Source: Paenibacillus sp. UNC451MF
GTDB taxonomy: Bacteria > Bacillota > Bacilli > Paenibacillales > NBRC-103111
Length of the DNA: 64,000 nucleotides
NCBI RefSeq assembly: GCF_000686845.1
Contig: NZ_JMLS01000002.1
Span: 434,001-498,000 of the forward strand
Reading direction: 5' to 3'
This document shows positions 38,201 through 46,744 of this stretch, one piece after another. The notes beneath the pieces were generated by a model. It did no database searches. It was not told where the DNA came from and worked only from the letters and a program-made list of their open reading frames with translations. The translations under genes were made by a program, and so were the position numbers. Each line of letters begins with the position of its first letter. Position 1 is the first letter of the stretch.

Positions 38201-38299
38201 AGTTTTGCGTTAGCAAAACTGACTTCGTAAGCTTTGGCTCAGAGTTTTTTAGCAAACTGACTTCTTGAGCTTAGCTATGCGGTTTGCTGTGGCAAAACT
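38201..38299 (-). repeat. Hairpin repeats upstream of the PilZ-like gene (family 1, locus 1)
   Basis: On the minus strand three related units: one degenerate (38281-38299), one shortened (near 38242-38257), and one perfect hairpin AGTTTTGCGTTAGCAAAACT at 38201-38220. They are joined by spacers of the AAGCTTACGAAGTC kind. The last hairpin runs straight into CTAAGGAG, the ribosome binding site of the gene starting at 38184. The same family occurs before both UxaA-type genes. Confidence 0.8.
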
Positions 38300-38485
38300 T
38301 TTATTTGATTGCTTCTCGCTAGGTCTGGATGTGTAATGTCTTATACATCTACTATAGGAGATAAACTTTTAAAAAGTTTAAGGCAATTATTAGGAGACTA
38401 TTAGATTTCCTGTCTAACTTTGTCGAATGACTGCACATTGTAAAAATCATGTTTAAACCATTTTATTTATATTAACCAGCCTGTA

Positions 38486-38522
38486 TAAAATAAAACAAGT
38501 CCTTCATATCGAAGGACTTGTT
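38486..38522 (-). terminator. Terminator of the sugar-acid operon
   Basis: Stem AACAAGTCCTTC / GAAGGACTTGTT with an ATATC loop; on the minus strand TTTTATTTTAT follows. It lies 12 bases after the stop at 38535. Confidence 0.85.
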
Positions 38523-38534
38523 ATCTGAAAAGAA

Positions 38535-39329
38535 TTAATGTTCCATGTGATCTTCCGGCTGCGCCGCTTTTACTGTCAAGCCGCCGTCAACCATAAGTAA
38601 ATGTCCGTTAACCTGCATAGCCTCATCAGAAGCCAAGAATACAACGGCATCACCAATTTGACGAGCTGTACCCAAACGTTTCATCGGATTCGCTTCAATT
38701 TCTTTAGCACGCAATTCCGGATCCGCTAAGAAGTCGGTACACATGTCAGTATCTACTGTGCTAGGTCCAACCGCATTGACGTTAATGTTATATTTGCCAA
38801 GCTCGATGGCCATCCCTTTCGTCAGCATGTTTGCTGCCGCTTTGGACGATTGGTAGTGCGGAATAACCGGACTGGTAACAACAAGGCTCGCTGTCGAGAG
38901 TACGTTAACGATTTTACCGTAACGCTTCTCGATCATTTTCTTCGCCGCCAACTGGGAGCACATGAAGATGGATTTTACGTTCGTCGAGAACGTACGGTCC
39001 CAAGTTTCCTCAGACACTTTCATGAATGGCTCAAATGGAGCGATACCGGCATTGTTAACCAAGATTTCTACGTCACCAAGCTGTTCCTCTACTTGCTTGA
39101 ACATGGCTTCGACTTGAGCTTTACTGCCCACATCCGCTTGTACGACGATTGCTTTGCTGCCCAACGCCTCAATCTGTTCTTTCACTTTCTCAGCCAATTC
39201 ACGGGAACGGTCTGACGTATAGTTGACTGCTACAAGCGCGCCTTCTTCTGCCAAACGAATGGCAATCGCTTCACCAATACCGCGGCTGCCTCCGGTAACC
39301 AGAGCAACCTTCCCTTTTAATCTTGCCAT
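38535..39329 (-). CDS. SDR-family NAD(P)-dependent oxidoreductase, last gene of the sugar-acid operon
   Basis: 264 residues. Classical short-chain dehydrogenase: TGGSRGIGEAIAI at 13-25 (nucleotide loop), NNAGIAPFEP, catalytic Ser in LSTASLVV, Tyr/Lys in YQSSKAAA, and C-terminal VNGHLLMVDGG. The Tyr motif is HYQSSKA, where YxxxK is satisfied (Y-Q-S-S-K). In diketo-type sugar-acid pathways an SDR oxidises the 2-keto-3-deoxy acid at C4, or the sugar at C1; which applies here is open. ATG 39329 has AGGAGG 10 bases upstream. Confidence 0.85.
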   Translation of the reverse strand: MARLKGKVALVTGGSRGIGEAIAIRLAEEGALVAVNYTSDRSRELAEKVKEQIEALGSKAIVVQADVGSKAQVEAMFKQVEEQLGDVEILVNNAGIAPFEPFMKVSEETWDRTFSTNVKSIFMCSQLAAKKMIEKRYGKIVNVLSTASLVVTSPVIPHYQSSKAAANMLTKGMAIELGKYNINVNAVGPSTVDTDMCTDFLADPELRAKEIEANPMKRLGTARQIGDAVVFLASDEAMQVNGHLLMVDGGLTVKAAQPEDHMEH

Positions 39330-39377
39330 CTTCCAAATTCCTCCTACACAACTACACAAAAATGCGCGTTTATTGAT

Positions 39378-40538
39378 TTATAGAGATGGTCCGATACGGT
39401 TAATGCTGAACTCAGTATGGCCAAGAACTTCCGCCTTCGTCAGCTTTCCGTTGGCTACTGCTTTAATTTCATCCCAAATCTTGTCTCCAGCGTCTTCCAA
39501 GCTCAGCGTGCCTTCCAGCATATCGCTGACATCAACGTCCATATTATCGCTCATGCGCTCGAACATGCGCTTGTTACCCGTAATTTTGATGACCGGAATA
39601 ACGGCTGAACCCGTAGGAGTACCGCGTCCTGTCGTAAAGCAAACCAGGTGCGCTCCACCAGCTGCCATACCTGACACACACTCAATGTCATTACCAGGGG
39701 AATCCATGAAGTACAGACCATTCTTAGGAAGCTGCTCCGCATATTCAACAATCCCTTTGATAGGAGCCGTACCGCATTTGCTGATACAGCCAAGAGATTT
39801 CTCCTCGATCGTTGTCAAGCCGCCGGCAATATTGCCTGGGCTCGGATTTCCACCGCGCATATCAGCTCCCATCCGTTCAACCTCTTTCTCGAAGCGGTCA
39901 ACGATGTGGTACAGCTGTTTTTCGGTTTCTGGAGTTGCGCAGCGGGAAGCTAGCACATGCTCCGCTCCGATAATTTCTGTCGTTTCTCCGATAACGACGC
40001 CGCCACCTTGTTGGATCAGCGTATCAGCCGCTGCACCCAGTGCAGGGTTCGATGCCAAACCGGATGTCGCATCCGAGCCACCGCATTTAACGCCGATGAT
40101 CAGCTCGCTGAAAGGAATCGGCTCAGCTTGCATTTCATCCAGCTGTGCGCGCATTTTTTTGGCAAGCTCGACACCATGTTGAATGGCCTTCACGGAGCCG
40201 CCTACGGATTGAATGTCGAACACTTCAACAAGCTTGCCTGTTGGACGGATAGCGTCCGCTAATTCATTAGGATCGATAACCTCGCATCCCAAACTAATAA
40301 TGATAACTCCACCTACGTTCGGGTTTTTACCTGTACCCGCCAGCACCTCGAAGGTACGTTCTTTATCGGCGCCGATTTGGCTGCAGCCGTGTTGATGCGG
40401 AATCGCTACTGTATCAGCTACCATTTGATTGATGCGACTGCAAACTTGGTTGGCACAAATGACCGTAGGAATAATCAGCAGGTGATTACGGATACCTACA
40501 TCACCGTTTGGTCTTCTATATCCCATCATGTGATCCAT
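39378..40538 (-). CDS. UxaA-family dehydratase, large subunit
   Basis: 386 residues. This is the C-terminal catalytic domain of altronate/galactarate dehydratases as a separate chain: GYRRPNGDVGIRNHLLIIPTV, GCSQIG, ISLGCE, VKCGGSDATSGLASNPALG, CISKCGTAP, TTGRGTPTGSAVIPVIKITGN. The conserved cysteines likely hold the iron or Fe-S centre. Split large/small subunits also occur in sulfolactate sulfo-lyase (SuyB/SuyA), a serious alternative, but the flanking FAH and SDR genes favour sugar-acid dehydration. ATG 40538 has GGAGG seven bases upstream, and a hairpin repeat abuts that site. Confidence 0.87.
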   Translation of the reverse strand: MDHMMGYRRPNGDVGIRNHLLIIPTVICANQVCSRINQMVADTVAIPHQHGCSQIGADKERTFEVLAGTGKNPNVGGVIIISLGCEVIDPNELADAIRPTGKLVEVFDIQSVGGSVKAIQHGVELAKKMRAQLDEMQAEPIPFSELIIGVKCGGSDATSGLASNPALGAAADTLIQQGGGVVIGETTEIIGAEHVLASRCATPETEKQLYHIVDRFEKEVERMGADMRGGNPSPGNIAGGLTTIEEKSLGCISKCGTAPIKGIVEYAEQLPKNGLYFMDSPGNDIECVSGMAAGGAHLVCFTTGRGTPTGSAVIPVIKITGNKRMFERMSDNMDVDVSDMLEGTLSLEDAGDKIWDEIKAVANGKLTKAEVLGHTEFSINRIGPSL

Positions 40539-40554
40539 GTTTTTTCCTCCTTAG

Positions 40555-40653
40555 AGTTTTGCGGAGCAAAACTATCTTCGTAAGCATAAGCTAAGTTTTT
40601 CGTTAGAAAAACTATCTTCGTAAGCATAAGCTAAGTTTTTCGTTAGAAAAACT
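40555..40653 (-). repeat. Tandem hairpin repeats upstream of the large UxaA gene (family 1, locus 2)
   Basis: Three hairpins with 8-bp stems: two identical copies of AGTTTTTCGTTAGAAAAACT (40594-40613 and 40634-40653) and one AGTTTTGC-GGA-GCAAAACT (40555-40573). The period is 39-40 bases. The shared spacer on the minus strand is TTAGCTTATGCTTACGAAGAT split around the stem. The gene-proximal hairpin is followed at once by CTAAGGAGG. Inner stem pairs change together between copies. Confidence 0.9.
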
Positions 40654-40676
40654 ATCTTCATAAGCTATCTTTATAA

Positions 40677-40997
40677 TTAAGCTTTTACAGCTTGGTCGCC
40701 GCGGCCACGAATTCCTTCAACGTTGTGCACATGCACATGCTGGCCTGCTTTGATTTCCGTAGTAGTACGACCGATCACTTCGCCGTATTTGCGAATGTCC
40801 GTTCCTTGAGCTACATCTTCAATAGCAATTTTGTGGCCAAAAGGTACTGCATCCAGTAGCACAACCTCGCGAACTTGATCCTGCACACGGTAAGCAATTT
40901 TTTGTCCTTTTTCCAAATCCTTGATAGCTGTTGCCACATGGTCTTTGGAATCCATGACCAATGCGTCGGCGCCTGCCTCGATTTGATGTCCCGCCAT
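40677..40997 (-). CDS. UxaA-family dehydratase, small (SAF-domain) subunit
   Basis: 106 residues. SAF domain as in the N-terminus of altronate dehydratase: DHVATAIKDLEKGQKIAY, VPFGHKIAIEDVAQGTDIRKYGEVIG and GQHVHVHNVEG with its conserved histidines. It should form a complex with the large subunit encoded 138 bases downstream. ATG 40997 is preceded by CTAAGGAGG, and a hairpin repeat runs into that. Confidence 0.9.
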   Translation of the reverse strand: MAGHQIEAGADALVMDSKDHVATAIKDLEKGQKIAYRVQDQVREVVLLDAVPFGHKIAIEDVAQGTDIRKYGEVIGRTTTEIKAGQHVHVHNVEGIRGRGDQAVKA

Positions 40998-41015
40998 CTT
41001 TGTTAACCTCCTTAG

Positions 41016-41034
41016 AGTTTTCCGTAGGAAAACT
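41016..41034 (-). repeat. Single hairpin repeat upstream of the small UxaA gene (family 1, locus 3)
   Basis: AGTTTTCC-GTA-GGAAAACT, an 8-bp stem. On the minus strand it is preceded by TACGAAGAT and followed by CTAAGGAGG, exactly as at the other loci. The seventh stem pair is C-G here versus G-C and T-A in other copies. Confidence 0.85.
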
Positions 41035-41060
41035 ATCTTCGTAAATCTATCTATTCCATA

Positions 41061-41981
41061 TTAAACTCGCTCTGCTACCATTTTGTTAGTCAAAGAGCCT
41101 AGTTTTTCAATTTCAATCGTAACGACGTCGCCGTCTTTCAAATAAACGCGTTTGTCCTCAGGCAATCCGAGTACAACACCTTCAGGAGTACCTGTCAAAA
41201 TAATATCGCCGGGAACCAGAGTCATGTGTTGAGAGATATAGCTGACGATCTCGTCGCAATGGAAAATCATATCGGATGTGTTCGAGTTTTGACGAACTTC
41301 ACCGTTCACGATACAACGGATGGACAAATCGTTTGGATTGCCCACTTCGTCAGCCGTTACAAGGTATGGTCCCAATGGACTGAAGCCGTCGCAGCTTTTG
41401 CCGAGCAGCCATTGATGTGTACGCATTTGCAAATCACGTGCGGACAAGTCATTGACGTTGCAATAGCCGAATACATGATCAAGTGCATTTTCCTTGGACA
41501 CGTACTTCGTTTCTTTACCGATAACGATAACAAGCTCTGCTTCGTAATCCACTTGGTCAGTAACTTTCACTGGAAGCGGTACATCTGCACCATGGTTTGT
41601 CAATGTGTTGTTGAATTTATTGAAAAGAATCGGATACTGCGGAATCGGCGCATTCGTTTCTTCTGCATGTTTACGGTAGTTCAAGCCTACACAAATAATT
41701 TTGTTAGGATGAGTAACGCAAGGTCCCAAGTTCAAATCGGACTCATTAACCATATATCCTGCAGCGCCACCAGCAGCAGCGGACAACGCTTGATCTACAT
41801 AAGCTTGCAATGCGGCAACAGAAGCTGCTCCACCATTAATAACAGAATGTACGTTTTGCGGTACAGCTTGACCAGCAGCAGCCGGAACAGCTTGCAGAGC
41901 AGCAGAAATATGTACTACTCCTTGCTCGGTTTTAACGCCCAGCTTTTGCTGACCATTTTCGATAAAAGTAAGAAGCTTCAT
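41061..41981 (-). CDS. FAH-family hydrolase (fumarylacetoacetase-like; candidate diketo-deoxy-acid hydrolase)
   Basis: 306 residues from ATG 41981 (GGAGG 8 bases upstream). FAH fold: N-terminal small domain, then the catalytic domain with NKIICVGLNYRKHAEE, the metal-binding acids in DYEAELVIVIG, the loop NDLSARDLQ, LLGKSCDGFSPLGP and DIILTGTPEGV. Related enzymes cut 2,4-diketo-3-deoxy sugar acids; the L-rhamnose version gives pyruvate and L-lactate. The operon partners (UxaA-type dehydratase, two SDRs) are those needed to make such a diketo acid. The exact sugar is not readable from sequence. Confidence 0.87.
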   Translation of the reverse strand: MKLLTFIENGQQKLGVKTEQGVVHISAALQAVPAAAGQAVPQNVHSVINGGAASVAALQAYVDQALSAAAGGAAGYMVNESDLNLGPCVTHPNKIICVGLNYRKHAEETNAPIPQYPILFNKFNNTLTNHGADVPLPVKVTDQVDYEAELVIVIGKETKYVSKENALDHVFGYCNVNDLSARDLQMRTHQWLLGKSCDGFSPLGPYLVTADEVGNPNDLSIRCIVNGEVRQNSNTSDMIFHCDEIVSYISQHMTLVPGDIILTGTPEGVVLGLPEDKRVYLKDGDVVTIEIEKLGSLTNKMVAERV

Positions 41982-42034
41982 TAGATATACCTCCAAAAAG
42001 TAGTATCGTTATAAGTGCTTATAAAGAGAATAAA

Positions 42035-42808
42035 TTACGCGTTTTTACCGAAAACAACGCCGCCGTCGATATAAAGCGGGGAACCCATCATGAACTTGGA
42101 ATCGTCGGATGCAAGGAATAAAGCCGCTTTAGCCACATCTTCCGGTCTGCCCAGATCTCCGCTTAATTGGCGTGTTTTGAGGGATGCATACGCTTCTTCC
42201 TCGTTGTCGTAAGATTTTTTCAAATAATCCTCAACAAATGGTGTAAGAATCGTACCTGGAAGCAGCGCGTTGCAACGAATTTGGTATGGAGCATAGTCAA
42301 CCTGCATCGATTTGGTCAAAGCAAGAACCGCACCTTTGGTAGCCGAATACGAAGCACGACGTGCCAAACCGATCTCAGCGATACAAGAGGACATGTTAAT
42401 AATCGAACCGTTACGAGCTTCCATCATATGAGGAAGCACATATTTACAAGGCAGGAACACACCGCGGATGTTAATGTTGATTACACGGTCCCAAGCCTCC
42501 GGCTCAACCTCATGAATCGCGCCAACGCCGCTAACGCCTGCATTGTTAAACAACACATCAATACGGCCAAATTGTGCGATAGCTTGATCGACCATCGACT
42601 TAACGGATTCCGGGTTGGTTACATCTGCTTGAATGAATACCGCCTTGCCGCCGGCTTGTTTAATCAGCTCAACGGTTTCTTGACCTTTTTCTTCTATCAG
42701 GTCATTGACGATAACAGTAGCGCCTTCTTTAGCAAACAAAAGCGCAGAGCTTTGACCGATACCCGATCCGGATCCGGTGATTAGCGCAATTTTATTTTCC
42801 AATCTCAT
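42035..42808 (-). CDS. SDR-family oxidoreductase, second gene of the sugar-acid operon
   Basis: 257 residues. Classical SDR: TGSGSGIGQSSALLFAKEG (nucleotide loop), DVTNPESVKS, NNAGVSGVGAIHE, catalytic Ser in IINMSSCIAEIG, YSATKGA (Tyr, Lys) and LYIDGGV. The Asp after the second strand (VIVNDL) points to NAD preference. May act as the sugar dehydrogenase or the keto-deoxy-acid dehydrogenase. I start at ATG 42808 because AAGGA is 10 bases upstream; an earlier GTG abuts it. Confidence 0.85.
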   Translation of the reverse strand: MRLENKIALITGSGSGIGQSSALLFAKEGATVIVNDLIEEKGQETVELIKQAGGKAVFIQADVTNPESVKSMVDQAIAQFGRIDVLFNNAGVSGVGAIHEVEPEAWDRVININIRGVFLPCKYVLPHMMEARNGSIINMSSCIAEIGLARRASYSATKGAVLALTKSMQVDYAPYQIRCNALLPGTILTPFVEDYLKKSYDNEEEAYASLKTRQLSGDLGRPEDVAKAALFLASDDSKFMMGSPLYIDGGVVFGKNA

Positions 42809-42841
42809 GTGCTGCACGTCCTTCCAAGTTATCTTTTTTGA

Positions 42842-43600
42842 TTAATTGCATGTGCCTTGCGATAACCTTTCGGCTAAGGCGCAAATTTCTTGTCTTGCCT
42901 TCTCCCGCTTTTGCTCCCATTCGTGCTGGAACATTGAGCAGCTTATAGCCGCTACGACGTTCCCCTGCGTATCTCGTACCGGGGCAGCCACACAGCAAAA
43001 ACCCATGACAGCCTCCTGAAGATCGCTGGCATAGCCTTCGTTACGGATGGCCGCTAGCTGCCTAAGCAGCTCGCTACGAGATTTAATCGTGTGCAGAGTT
43101 AAGCCCTGCCTCAGCTCCTCGTCGGGATACAACGACTCTACCATCGCGGGATCAAGATTTGCGAGCATCACCTTACCCAGTGCTGTCGCGTGGGCAGGAA
43201 GCTTCATTCCTGGCTCCGATGCGAGTCGAACTGGGGCCGGCATTTCCTCCTTAGCCAAATACAAAACCTCACACTGCTCCAGCTTTGCCAACTGAATTGT
43301 TTCCTGAATCGTATGTTTGGTAACCGATGCTTCCTTGCGGAATCGGTCGATCAGGCTAAATTGTTTAAAATAAACATTTCCAATAAAACCAAGCTTAGAG
43401 CCAAGCGAGTATGTCGCTTCCGACTCTCGAACAACCCATTCCAACGCTTCCATCGTGTTCAATAATGAAAACATGGAGCTTTTATTAATGCCAAGCTGCT
43501 TGGACAAATCGATTAGCTTCAGCTTGGAGGGCTGTAGGGAAATCGCTTGAAGGACAACATCGGCTTTCTCTAAAGCAGGTACCCAATATTTCTTTTCCAT
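42842..43600 (-). CDS. IclR-family regulator, first gene of the sugar-acid operon
   Basis: 252 residues. N-terminal winged helix (VLQAISLQPSKLKLIDLSKQ, then INKSSMFSLLNTMEALEWV) and a C-terminal IclR effector domain (MKLPAHATALGKVMLANLD, GYASDLQEAVMGFCCVAAPVRD, VVAAISCSM). ATG 43600 has AGGAGG 4 bases upstream, slightly tight; an in-frame GTG lies at 43627. Being first in the operon, it probably regulates its own transcription with a pathway intermediate as ligand. Confidence 0.88.
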   Translation of the reverse strand: MEKKYWVPALEKADVVLQAISLQPSKLKLIDLSKQLGINKSSMFSLLNTMEALEWVVRESEATYSLGSKLGFIGNVYFKQFSLIDRFRKEASVTKHTIQETIQLAKLEQCEVLYLAKEEMPAPVRLASEPGMKLPAHATALGKVMLANLDPAMVESLYPDEELRQGLTLHTIKSRSELLRQLAAIRNEGYASDLQEAVMGFCCVAAPVRDTQGNVVAAISCSMFQHEWEQKREKARQEICALAERLSQGTCN

Positions 43601-43770
43601 GCGTCCTCCTACAAGCTTACGCTTCACAAGGATCTACTGCTTTTCTTGAAAAGCCTGTTTCTGCGAACTTGGTTTTATATATAAAACCTTAGTTTTGTAT
43701 AATTTACATTTTCATCGTACAACGGAGAGAACTATATGTCAACGGGTTTTTGACCCCTAAATAGCATGCA

Positions 43771-43855
43771 AAATAACCCCACAAAGTGGGGCCTTGGCTT
43801 CGAAGCTGATTCAGGTACTTTGCGGGGAGCCCCGAAATTTATAAATTCTATAATG
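43771..43855 (-). repeat. 85-bp structured intergenic element, copy A (family 2)
   Basis: Near-identical to 53901-53988. On the minus strand it contains in order AATTTATAAATT (palindrome), CGGGGCTCCCCG (palindrome), CCCCGCAAAGT, a variable part, ACTTTGTGGGG and TTATTTT. CCCCGCAAAGT pairs fully with ACTTTGTGGGG (one G-U pair), and each arm also belongs to a smaller alternative hairpin. Lies after the phosphoesterase terminator and before the IclR gene. Confidence 0.8.
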
Positions 43856-43856
43856 T

Positions 43857-43899
43857 AAAAAAAGCCCGCTATTTTTCATGGAAAAAAGCGGGCTTTTTG
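43857..43899 (-). terminator. Terminator of the sugar ABC operon
   Basis: AAAAAGCCCGC pairs with GCGGGCTTTTT. On the minus strand T-runs follow. It lies 14 bases after the phosphoesterase stop. Confidence 0.9.
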
Positions 43900-43912
43900 G
43901 GGTAAATATTAA

Positions 43913-44842
43913 TCAATATTTCAACATTCGATCCGAGATGCGCGCCGTAACGACGTGCCCTCCAGCATGATTACGATGTCCGCAAGCAACAGGGTCCAGC
44001 CCAACAAAGCTAGTCTCTCTTCCTTCGATGCTTATCTTTCCAGGCTCGATCGTTACGATAGCATACAATCCATCCTCGTACGGAGCACTATTAGCGAGCA
44101 GCGGATAGGCCTCTGTGACTTCCTCCGAATAACGGGTCGTTGCATAATTTTTGCCCATGTAGAAATAGGACATGCTGTTGATATGCACGAAATAAATATC
44201 ATCAATCACCTTAACTCCATCCAGATGGTTATGTCCGTTCAAGCAAGCGACGACTTTGCGGAATCCCCCTTGGGCATTCGCTTCTCTTAATATAGCCCTC
44301 AGCTCATCACTGTTCTTGATGCCGTAATTGAAATCGTTGAAAGGGGACTCCAAATTGTGATGGCTGAATAGGATTGTTGTCTTATCCGTTGCGGCCAAAT
44401 CCTTCCTCAGCCAATCCAGCTGCTCGGGGGTCAAGTTGCTAATTGCTTCAGGATGCTTGTGATAGTTGCCATGCTCATAGTCCAGATAGTGTCCGTCTAA
44501 TAGCAGATGACTGGCATCCAGTACGATGAAATGGTAATTGCCGCTGTCGAAAGAATAATAATTTCGTTTCATGCCCAGAAAGTCCATGATCGTCTGTTTA
44601 TCGCATCGGTCCATATCGTGATTCCCGAGCACATGGTATTTTGCGCCATTGAACTGTTCCCATTTTGCAACAAAGGGCTTATTTTCGGGATATGGGAAAC
44701 AAAAGTCCCCTAACTGAATGATAAAATCAACCTTCTCTTCGTTCATCCGATCAATAAATTGGCTCAGCCTGTCTTCCGCCCGATACATAAAATCTTGATG
44801 AACATCCGCCATAACGCCGAATCTCACGATAGTTTGGCTCAT
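43913..44842 (-). CDS. Calcineurin-like metallophosphoesterase
   Basis: 309 residues, no signal peptide. Metal motifs in order: DVHQD near 14 (D-x-H), QLGDFCFP (GD), VLGNHDMD (GNHD), LFSHHNLESP (H) and LNGHNHLDG (GH-x-H). Complete dimetal centre. It is the last gene of the sugar ABC operon, 39 bases after the second permease, with no terminator between. So it may act on a phosphorylated or phosphodiester-linked part of the imported substrate, or as a cyclic-nucleotide phosphodiesterase; neither can be chosen from sequence. Confidence 0.85.
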   Translation of the reverse strand: MSQTIVRFGVMADVHQDFMYRAEDRLSQFIDRMNEEKVDFIIQLGDFCFPYPENKPFVAKWEQFNGAKYHVLGNHDMDRCDKQTIMDFLGMKRNYYSFDSGNYHFIVLDASHLLLDGHYLDYEHGNYHKHPEAISNLTPEQLDWLRKDLAATDKTTILFSHHNLESPFNDFNYGIKNSDELRAILREANAQGGFRKVVACLNGHNHLDGVKVIDDIYFVHINSMSYFYMGKNYATTRYSEEVTEAYPLLANSAPYEDGLYAIVTIEPGKISIEGRETSFVGLDPVACGHRNHAGGHVVTARISDRMLKY

Positions 44843-44881
44843 AGTATCTCACTTTACCTTCTTCCGATTAGTTTCATTCCT

Positions 44882-45772
44882 TTACTCTTTAACCGACCCT
44901 AACACAATCCCGTGAATGAAATACCGTTGAAGAAACGGGTAAATCATTAATATAGGAATCATACTGACCATAACTTTGGCGGCATTGAGCCCTTGATCGG
45001 AGGTTTGCATGATCGTCTTCATCATCTCCGGGTCCATGTTGTCCAACTGCGCAGGCTGCAGCAAAAACGTATTAATGTAGGTCTGCAAAGGCATCTTATC
45101 TTGATTATGGATCAGCACCAATCCATCAAAAAAAGCATTCCAATGCCCTACAACGCTAAGCAATGTAACCGTTGCAATGGCTGGGAGGCCAAGCGGGATG
45201 TACAACCGAAGCAGCGTACTCCACGGACCCGCTCCGTCCATCATCGCTGCTTCATCAAGCTCCTTAGGCAAATTGCGGTAAAAGTTCATCAGCAAAATGA
45301 CGTTGAACACCGGCACAGCACCAGGGAGGACCAGCGCCCAGATCGAGTCGATCAAACCAACGGCACGGATCGTAAGATACCAAGGAATCAAGCCTCCACT
45401 GAACAGCATGGCAATGACGAGGCACCACATATACACATTGCGCCCCTTGAACCTTCGAGGTGATCGTGAAAGAGGAAAAGCCATCAACACGGTCATTATA
45501 AATTGAAGCGCACCGCCCAGCAGCACCCGCTTCACAGATACTCCGAACGAAATAAAAAATTGCTTGTCGCTCATAAGCGTCTTATAGTTAGCTAGGCTAA
45601 ACTGAACGGGAAATATAGTTACTCGTCCAGCCGAGACTGCCGCTTTGTCACTTAACGAGACGGAAACGGAATTCAGAATGGGGAACAAGGACAGAAACGC
45701 AATCAATAGCAAGGTTATCAGAATGATGGCATTGGCCGTGATAGTACCCCAGCTTTTACCGTACGTTGTCAC
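44882..45772 (-). CDS. Carbohydrate ABC transporter permease (LplC/YtcP type)
   Basis: 296 residues, six membrane helices. The EAA loop ELDEAAMMDGAGPWSTLLRLYIPLG-type segment (ELDEAAMMDGAGPW) contacts the ATPase. A GTG start is likely, 16 bases after the first permease stop. The ATPase is not encoded here; such Paenibacillus systems usually share the MsmX/MsmK-type ATPase encoded elsewhere. Confidence 0.92.
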   Translation of the reverse strand: MTTYGKSWGTITANAIILITLLLIAFLSLFPILNSVSVSLSDKAAVSAGRVTIFPVQFSLANYKTLMSDKQFFISFGVSVKRVLLGGALQFIMTVLMAFPLSRSPRRFKGRNVYMWCLVIAMLFSGGLIPWYLTIRAVGLIDSIWALVLPGAVPVFNVILLMNFYRNLPKELDEAAMMDGAGPWSTLLRLYIPLGLPAIATVTLLSVVGHWNAFFDGLVLIHNQDKMPLQTYINTFLLQPAQLDNMDPEMMKTIMQTSDQGLNAAKVMVSMIPILMIYPFLQRYFIHGIVLGSVKE

Positions 45773-45788
45773 CTATAAACACAACCTT

Positions 45789-46679
45789 TCAGAAAATACG
45801 GTAGTTCGCGAATCGTGAAGCCATCAGGTACGAAAGTACGATCAGGAAAAAGCTGATTACCGACTTCAAAAGTCCAACGGCGCTTGCGATTCCATATTGT
45901 GAATGCAGCAAACCAATGCGGTATACATAGGTGTCGATTACGTCTCCCGAGGCATAGACGAGAGGGTTGTATAAATTAAGAATTTGGTCAAATCCTGCGC
46001 TTAGCACTCTCTCTAGCGACAATGTCGCGAGCAGAATGATCGTCGCAGAAATGCCTGGCAACGTGACATGAAGCAATTTATGCCAGCGATTCCCCCCGTC
46101 TATCTCTGCGGCTTCGTAGAGAGAAGGGTTAATGGCCGTCAAGGCAGCCAAATATACAATGGCGGAGAATCCGAAATCTCTCCATACATCACTTCCTACT
46201 AATACATAAGGAAACCAATTGTTACTGCCGAGAAACAGTATCGGTTCATAGCCGAATAGTCCGAGTACCTGATTCACAATACCGCGCAGCGATAAAATAT
46301 GAGTCAATATGACCGACAAGATGACCCAAGACATGAAATGAGGCAAATACACAATCGTCTGAATCCATCGTTTCACGTAGCGCATCTTCAGTTCATTTAG
46401 CAATAAAGCGAAAGCAAGGGGAACGATAAGATGTGCAGCTATTTTCATAAGCGAGATGAACACGGTGTTGAAAAAGATTACTTTACTGTCCGAAATCTGA
46501 AACATGTATTTAATATTGTCGAGCCCGACCCAGGGCGAGCCCCATATCCCTTTGGCAGGGAGAAACTTCTTGAAGGCAATGACCGCCCCGAGCATCGGGT
46601 AATAATGAAAGACTGCGAGCAGCAGCATACCGGGCAAAAGCATGAGATGATAATGAAGCTGTATTTTTTTGCTCTCCAT
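45789..46679 (-). CDS. Carbohydrate ABC transporter permease (LplB type)
   Basis: 296 residues, six membrane helices, opening LMLLPGMLLLAVFHYYPMLG, the usual LplB start. EAA loop is SLYEAAEIDGGNRWHKL. AAAGGA precedes ATG 46679. Forms the membrane channel with the next permease for the binding protein encoded upstream. Confidence 0.92.
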   Translation of the reverse strand: MESKKIQLHYHLMLLPGMLLLAVFHYYPMLGAVIAFKKFLPAKGIWGSPWVGLDNIKYMFQISDSKVIFFNTVFISLMKIAAHLIVPLAFALLLNELKMRYVKRWIQTIVYLPHFMSWVILSVILTHILSLRGIVNQVLGLFGYEPILFLGSNNWFPYVLVGSDVWRDFGFSAIVYLAALTAINPSLYEAAEIDGGNRWHKLLHVTLPGISATIILLATLSLERVLSAGFDQILNLYNPLVYASGDVIDTYVYRIGLLHSQYGIASAVGLLKSVISFFLIVLSYLMASRFANYRIF

Positions 46680-46744
46680 ACCGTTCGTTCCTTTCCGCAG
46701 GCAAGGCGATATAATGTTGCGAAAGGGGTGGTTAACCCCATCGC

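Noticed and set aside
40555-40653. Tandem 40-bp repeats considered as a CRISPR array
   Set aside because: Whole units including the spacers are near identical and only two to three copies exist; no cas genes are near and the spacers are not variable.
41226-41984. Plus-strand ORF of 252 codons antisense to the FAH-family gene
   Set aside because: Shadow of the FAH-family hydrolase; no start signal, composition unlike a real protein.
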